Assembly (NCBI GenBank): GCA_027450205.1
Contig: DAIDJL010000004.1
Span: 268,413 to 319,946 of the forward strand
Origin: Candidatus Parcubacteria bacterium
GTDB lineage: Bacteria > Patescibacteriota > Minisyncoccia > UBA6257 > 2-01-FULL-56-20
Direction: 5' to 3'
Length of the DNA: 51,534 nt
The position numbers and the translations under genes are program-made. Of the stretch, positions 46,452-51,534 are shown in pieces; within the stretch, counting starts at the first letter, position 1; every line of letters begins with the position of its first letter. Below the pieces are notes generated by a model. The model saw only the letters and a list, made by a program, of their open reading frames with translations. It had not been told where the DNA came from and did not search any database.

Positions 46452-48671
46452 ATGCTTCAGATAGCACCGAATACGCCGCTTTTTGAGGTAGTGGGAGCAA
46501 GGGTTCCCGCTTTGCGCCGTCTTGAAAAGATGGGGATCAAAACCGTGCGCGATCTTCTCTGGCACTTCCCCACCCGTTACGAGGATTTCACGAAAGTGTA
46601 TCCCGTCGCCGAGCTGGAGCCCGGACAGCAGGCAACCATCACCGGCATCGTCGAAGACATCCAGTCCAAGCACAGCTGGCGGCGCGGCATGAGCATCGTA
46701 GAGGCCACGATCGCGGACGAATCGGGTTCCATCCGCGCAGTATGGTTCAACCAGCCGTACGTGGCGAACGTCCTGAAGACCGGACGCGCGGCAAATTTCG
46801 CCGGCAAGGCGTCCGTGTCAGAAGAAGGCGAGATCTATTTGAACAATCCCGTTTACGAAGTGATCCGCATGCGCAATCAGGCGGACGGAAACGGCCAGGA
46901 AATGAACCATACCGCGCGGCTCGTGCCGGTCTATCCCGAGACCCGCGGACTCACCTCGCGCGGAATACGGTTCGTCACCCAGATACTTTTTAAAAAGAAC
47001 CCCGCGCTCAAGGAATGGATCCCCGCCGAAGTCCTGGCGGAATTCAAATTTCCCGAACTGAACGAGGCGATCCATTCCATCCATTTTCCCCGCCAGATAG
47101 AGGATGCGACCGTGGCGCGCGCCCGATTCTCGTTCGAAGAACTATTTTTGCTCCAAATCCTGAACATGCAGCAGAAGATGAAGCTCGCGGCCGAGCGGGC
47201 GCCGGTCATCAAGGCGGATGTCGAACGCGTGAAGACGATGCTCGCGCGGCTTCCCTTTGAGCTCACCCATTCGCAGAAGCAATCGCTGTGGGAGATCATC
47301 CAGGACATAGAGAAGGCGCGGCCGATGAACCGCCTCCTGCAGGGCGACGTCGGCTCCGGCAAGACGGTCGTTGCCGCCGTGGCGGCGGTGATCGCCGCGG
47401 AGAACGGGATGCAAACGGCGTTCATGGCGCCTACGGAGATCCTCGCGCGCCAGCACTTTGAGACGATGAAGAAATTCTTTGCGGCGCTCGCGCAGGGTGA
47501 TGCCGCGCAGCCCGCGATCGGGCTCATCACCGGCAGCAGCGCGCATATTTTTTACGGAAAGGAGCTGGAATCAAAAACGACCAAGCCGGAATTTTATAAG
47601 AAGGTGGCCGCCGGCGAGGTCTCCATCATCTTCGGTACACACGCGCTCATCCAGAAAGCGATGGAGTTCTCCGCGCTCGGACTCGTAATAATAGACGAGC
47701 AGCACCGGTTCGGCGTGCGCCAGCGCGCGGAACTGAACGCAAAGAAGGATGCCGGCCGCGGCGGCAATGGCACGGCGAAAAGCGGCGGTGCGCCCATCCC
47801 CCACTTCCTCAGCATGTCCGCCACGCCGATCCCGCGCACGCTCATGCTCTCCGTGTTCGGCGATCTGGATCTTTCGCTCATTACCGAACTGCCGGCCGGA
47901 CGAAAGGAAATTAAAACGGAGATCGTTCCGCCGCTCAAACGCACGGCCACGTACAACTTCATTCGCGCACAGATAAAAGAAGGCCGCCAGGCGTTCGTTA
48001 TCTGTCCGCGCATCGATGCGGAGGAAGAAACGGAAGCGGAAACGAAACCGGGCGGTATGCACGCTGCGGCGGCGAAGAAACTGGAATTGAAATCGGTCAA
48101 GGAAGAATACGATAAGCTTTCGACCAAGATCTTTCCCGACCTCCGCATCGCGATGCTGCACGGCCAGATGAAGCCCGGGGAAAAAGAAGCGGTGATGAAA
48201 AAGTTCAAGGGCCGCGAATTCGACATCCTCGTCGCAACGTCCGTGGTGGAGGTGGGCGTGGACGTGCCGAACGCGTCCATCATGATGATCGAAGGCGCCG
48301 ACCGTTTCGGCCTCGCGCAGCTCTATCAGTTCCGCGGCCGCGTGGGCCGGGGCGAATATCAATCGTATTGTTTTTTAATGGCAGACTCGCAGGCTGCCGC
48401 AGCGAACGCGCGGCTCAAGGCGATCACCGAGGCGAAGAACGGTTTTGAGCTCGCGGAAAAGGACCTTGCTCTCCGCGGTCCCGGACAATTCTTCGGCCAC
48501 GTACAGACCGGATTGCCCGACGTGGCCATGGAAGCGCTCCGCGACCCGGAGCTCGTAAAGAATTCACGCGAGGCGGCCATCAGAACGCTCGCGGCGGACC
48601 CGCAACTGAAAAAAAATCCTCCGCTCCGGAAGAGGATGGAGGAATTCCGCGCGCGCGTGCATCAGGAGTAG
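46452..48671 (+). CDS. recG: ATP-dependent DNA helicase RecG
   Basis: True start MLQIAPNTPLFEVVGARVPALRRLEKMGIKTVRDLLWHFPTRYED; LLQGDVGSGKTVVA; IIDEQHRFGVRQR; QFRGRVGRGEYQSYCFL. Confidence 0.97.
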   Translation: MLQIAPNTPLFEVVGARVPALRRLEKMGIKTVRDLLWHFPTRYEDFTKVYPVAELEPGQQATITGIVEDIQSKHSWRRGMSIVEATIADESGSIRAVWFNQPYVANVLKTGRAANFAGKASVSEEGEIYLNNPVYEVIRMRNQADGNGQEMNHTARLVPVYPETRGLTSRGIRFVTQILFKKNPALKEWIPAEVLAEFKFPELNEAIHSIHFPRQIEDATVARARFSFEELFLLQILNMQQKMKLAAERAPVIKADVERVKTMLARLPFELTHSQKQSLWEIIQDIEKARPMNRLLQGDVGSGKTVVAAVAAVIAAENGMQTAFMAPTEILARQHFETMKKFFAALAQGDAAQPAIGLITGSSAHIFYGKELESKTTKPEFYKKVAAGEVSIIFGTHALIQKAMEFSALGLVIIDEQHRFGVRQRAELNAKKDAGRGGNGTAKSGGAPIPHFLSMSATPIPRTLMLSVFGDLDLSLITELPAGRKEIKTEIVPPLKRTATYNFIRAQIKEGRQAFVICPRIDAEEETEAETKPGGMHAAAAKKLELKSVKEEYDKLSTKIFPDLRIAMLHGQMKPGEKEAVMKKFKGREFDILVATSVVEVGVDVPNASIMMIEGADRFGLAQLYQFRGRVGRGEYQSYCFLMADSQAAAANARLKAITEAKNGFELAEKDLALRGPGQFFGHVQTGLPDVAMEALRDPELVKNSREAAIRTLAADPQLKKNPPLRKRMEEFRARVHQE

Positions 48672-48678
48672 CCCCCCC

Positions 48679-51369
48679 CTACCCGTGCGTTGCGATATAC
48701 CGTCGCGTCATCGGTCCGAAGAATCCGGTGGCGGGGATGCCATGGGATGCCTGGAATTCCATCAAGGCATGATAGGTGAGGTAGCCGAAGACGCCCGAAG
48801 GACCGTGATTTGCCAAAGCCTCTGCCGCAGGTCCTTTCCGTACGTGGATAAGATACTCCTGAAGGGCGGTCACCGCGGGACCGCGGTCCCAGAGGGAAAG
48901 GTCATCCGTAAAAGCGTATGCCGATGAAAGCGTTCTGCCTTGCTCCCCTGCCTGGGCCATGAGGGACTGGAGCTGTTGCGTGAGCAAGGATATCTCCGAT
49001 CGGATGCTTGCGGCAACGGTGTCCGAAGGAGAAGAAGTGCCGGAGGCGGAGATGGACGGAGGCGAAGCCGTGACGGAGGAAGACGAGGAAACCGGGAGCG
49101 GGGTTCCGGGTGGCGGAACGGCGGGATGGGCATAGCCTGCGGCGACCGCCACGACAGGGCTGTTCGTTGATATGACGGCCGCCTGCGTCGTCGCCGATAT
49201 GGATGTGCTCGTGGCGGAGACGTTGCCGGCGGTGTCAAACGCGGCAATGGCGTAGGAATACGAGGTTCCCGCGGTTAGACCGGTGTCGTTGTATGAAAGC
49301 GCGGTCGTGCTCGCGATGAAGGTGCCGTTGCGATAGATGTCATAGCCTGCCATCTCGACCGGATCCGTGGATGACGCCCAGGAGAGATCGATCTCCGCGG
49401 GAGAAACGGCGATAGCGGTGAGGTTCGTGGGGATAGAAGGAGGGGCACCTTCTTTGAAGGCTAACGTATAAAGATAATATGTGTAATATCCCGTAGTGGT
49501 TGTAAATTGCGCTTCCGTGGAACCGGCATTCGCCTGTATCTGATCTTCCGTTGCATAGCCGTTTGCATTGCTGATCCGGGTGGTGAAAGGACTTACCGCG
49601 GTACAGCTGTTGCAACCACTCGCCTCATAGCTTGAAACAAGGGCGCCGTAGATATAATCACTGCCCGCCGTGGTTGTGATCGGCGTCCCGCTCGGGAAAA
49701 ATCCTGTATCGCTCAACACATGCACGCTGTTTCCATCAAGGGCGTTAACGGCGGCAACTCCCGATACCTCGGTGATAACGACGTCGCTCCAGCCTGGCGT
49801 GCTGGTAGAAAAAGCAATCGTAACCGTACGATTCCCTCCCTTCACATTCAGGGCGTAAAAGCTCGCCGCACTGCTGTTATTGCTGACGCTGCTCGTGGCA
49901 TTCACCAATATATAGGAGTCGGAACCGCCTGGCGCATTATCGGTGACATTGGCAATGGCAATGGAAGAGCTCGTAATAACCACACTGCCTACAATCGCAT
50001 CGCCCGGCGTTACACCATTCAATTGTACAGAAAGAGAAGTGCCGCCATATTCCTGTGAAGAACTTGCCTGGACAAAGGTGATCAAGCGCGTTGCTCCTGA
50101 AGCGATAGATGAGGAGGCGGATACATTTCCCACGCTATCCTGCGCCGTCACATAATAATAATATGTGGTGGATGCAGAAAGACCGGTATCCGTATACGTA
50201 AGGCTGGTTGTTGTGGCAATCGGGGAAGAAGATATCGTGGAGAAAGAAAGGCCTCTGTAGATGGCATAGTAGGAGATGGTCGCCCCATTATTGGGAGAAC
50301 TGCTCGCCCAGGAGAGCGAAAGGGTTGATGCCGTGGTGGCGCTGGCGACCGAACAAGAGCCCGGCGCCGTGGGGGCGGTCGCAATAAAAACTGTCGTCGT
50401 CGCGGTGCTCGTGCCGTTCGCATTCGTGGCAGTCAGGGTATATACGGTGGTAGAGGTAGGAGCAACCGTTATTGAACCCGATAGAGTGGATGTCGTGATA
50501 TTGCCCGGAGAAATGGTCATCGTGGTGGTCGAGGTAACTATGCCATTCACATTCCAGGACAATGTGGATGTCCCTGACGAGGCAATGGAAGACGGAGATG
50601 CAGTGAACGAAGAAATGATTGGGGACGAAGACGCGGAGATGAACGTAGCGATTTCGGCAAAAAGGCCGAATTGCGTGGAGGTGGCGCCGCCAAAGGTATT
50701 GGAATAGGATCCGGTAGAGGTCACTATCTGATCGGCAGTGATCAGGTTTGCTCCGGGTAGGATATTCTCGGTCTCAAGCGTCCAACCGGCCGACACGGTA
50801 GTGGAAGTGCCCGCCGGCGCAGTGGGAGTAAAGGAGAATAATAGTTCGTTTGGAGCCATCGTGGTTACAATGCCCGTACTCACGGAAGTCGCACTGCTTA
50901 TGCTCGAATTGGTCTGGTCCAAGGGATTCACGGAGGTGATACCGGCATATTCATGGATTCCCATGGAATACCATCCCGTAGGACTGCTCCAAGCAAAATT
51001 GACGGCATCGGATCCCCCTTTGATGTTCGTGGCATAATAAAGGAATGAATCAACATAGTTACCACTGCAAAGACAGTCGGTTGAGGTGGCAAGGATGAAC
51101 GTGTTCCCTGCAGTATCGGAAATCGTTCCGGTGGGATAGGCGCTGCTTCCGATACTAACCACATTCACAATGAGAACATCGCCAGCGGTTGTACTGGAAC
51201 CAAAAGCATCCGTTGTGGTGCCGATGCCTCCGAGATATGAAACGCTGCTCGTCGCCTGCACCAATGCAATTGCCGCATGCGCCGGCTTTGCCTGCAAACC
51301 AAGAAAAACAAATCCTGCCAGAATGGCGAGAATAATGAGTGTGGGTGATTTTTTTCGCAGATCCTCCAT
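48679..51369 (-). CDS. Secreted surface protein: signal peptide, beta-sandwich repeats, fibronectin III domains, C-terminal peptidoglycan-binding domain
   Basis: LIILAILAGFVFLGLQAKPAHA; FN3-type PTNLTAIAVSPAEIDLSWASSTDPVEMAGYDIYRNG; WDRGPAVTALQEYLI...GVFGYLTYHALMEFQASHGIPATGFFGPMTRRYI. Confidence 0.85.
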   Translation of the reverse strand: MEDLRKKSPTLIILAILAGFVFLGLQAKPAHAAIALVQATSSVSYLGGIGTTTDAFGSSTTAGDVLIVNVVSIGSSAYPTGTISDTAGNTFILATSTDCLCSGNYVDSFLYYATNIKGGSDAVNFAWSSPTGWYSMGIHEYAGITSVNPLDQTNSSISSATSVSTGIVTTMAPNELLFSFTPTAPAGTSTTVSAGWTLETENILPGANLITADQIVTSTGSYSNTFGGATSTQFGLFAEIATFISASSSPIISSFTASPSSIASSGTSTLSWNVNGIVTSTTTMTISPGNITTSTLSGSITVAPTSTTVYTLTATNANGTSTATTTVFIATAPTAPGSCSVASATTASTLSLSWASSSPNNGATISYYAIYRGLSFSTISSSPIATTTSLTYTDTGLSASTTYYYYVTAQDSVGNVSASSSIASGATRLITFVQASSSQEYGGTSLSVQLNGVTPGDAIVGSVVITSSSIAIANVTDNAPGGSDSYILVNATSSVSNNSSAASFYALNVKGGNRTVTIAFSTSTPGWSDVVITEVSGVAAVNALDGNSVHVLSDTGFFPSGTPITTTAGSDYIYGALVSSYEASGCNSCTAVSPFTTRISNANGYATEDQIQANAGSTEAQFTTTTGYYTYYLYTLAFKEGAPPSIPTNLTAIAVSPAEIDLSWASSTDPVEMAGYDIYRNGTFIASTTALSYNDTGLTAGTSYSYAIAAFDTAGNVSATSTSISATTQAAVISTNSPVVAVAAGYAHPAVPPPGTPLPVSSSSSVTASPPSISASGTSSPSDTVAASIRSEISLLTQQLQSLMAQAGEQGRTLSSAYAFTDDLSLWDRGPAVTALQEYLIHVRKGPAAEALANHGPSGVFGYLTYHALMEFQASHGIPATGFFGPMTRRYIATHG

Positions 51370-51396
51370 TACGCTTTATTGTATCCCATCCCCCCC

Positions 51397-51534
51397 CTAC
51401 ATCCCAAGCGCCGCTTTGGTCTTCGGGCCAACATGGCCATAGCCATAGCCGCCGGTGCAGACGATGTTTTGCACGCACTGGAAGGTCTCTACGGCACGCA
51501 GGGTGGCGGCATCAAATGTGCCGTTCGTGAAGAC
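51397..51534 (-). CDS. C-terminal fragment of a second peptidoglycan-binding-domain protein
   Basis: Minus reading VFTNGTFDAATLRAVETFQCVQNIVCTGGYGYGHVGPKTKAALGM*. Confidence 0.75.
   Translation of the reverse strand, partial: VFTNGTFDAATLRAVETFQCVQNIVCTGGYGYGHVGPKTKAALGM

Noticed and set aside
47571-48362. 263-aa minus ORF opposite recG
   Set aside because: Shadow ORF of RecG with no domain-like features.

Overview
51.5-kb window of a bacterial chromosome. Gene order, a ribosomal-protein cluster without uL30 between uS5 and uL15, and the reduced gene set suggest a Patescibacteria/CPR (Parcubacteria-like) genome; this is an inference, no search was run. Contents: part of the dcw cluster (mraZ-rsmH-ftsL-ftsI); rplJ-rplL behind an L10-type leader; rpmG; dnaE; lysS-greA-GT2-map-adk-like-adk-secY joined to a long S10/spc cluster (rplC to rplO); separate rpsJ, tuf, fusA and rpsL-rpsG units; metK behind a SAM-I riboswitch; recG; an M50 protease; and a large FN3/peptidoglycan-binding surface protein. 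An AT-richer accessory island (about 35.9-40.8 kb) holds a Panacea-type toxin-antitoxin pair and a DUF4145 / EcoRI-family methylase / DUF262-HNH cluster. There are seven tRNAs; one (Thr-GGU) is split by a 216-nt group I intron and abuts a LAGLIDADG-like ORF whose stop codon lies inside the tRNA. Main observations for follow-up: (1) a family of long hairpins with gene-specific arms and a recurring apical motif, mostly at gene 3' ends; (2) widespread leaderless architecture (-10 box, 6-7 nt, start codon) contrasted with four monocistronic + strand genes carrying strong Shine-Dalgarno sites; (3) attenuator-like leaders on translation operons; (4) the intron/endonuclease arrangement; (5) the methylase/DUF262 island; (6) a metalloprotease ORF with no stop codon before its own terminator. 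All calls come from reading the sequence by eye; no alignments, folding or database searches were run.
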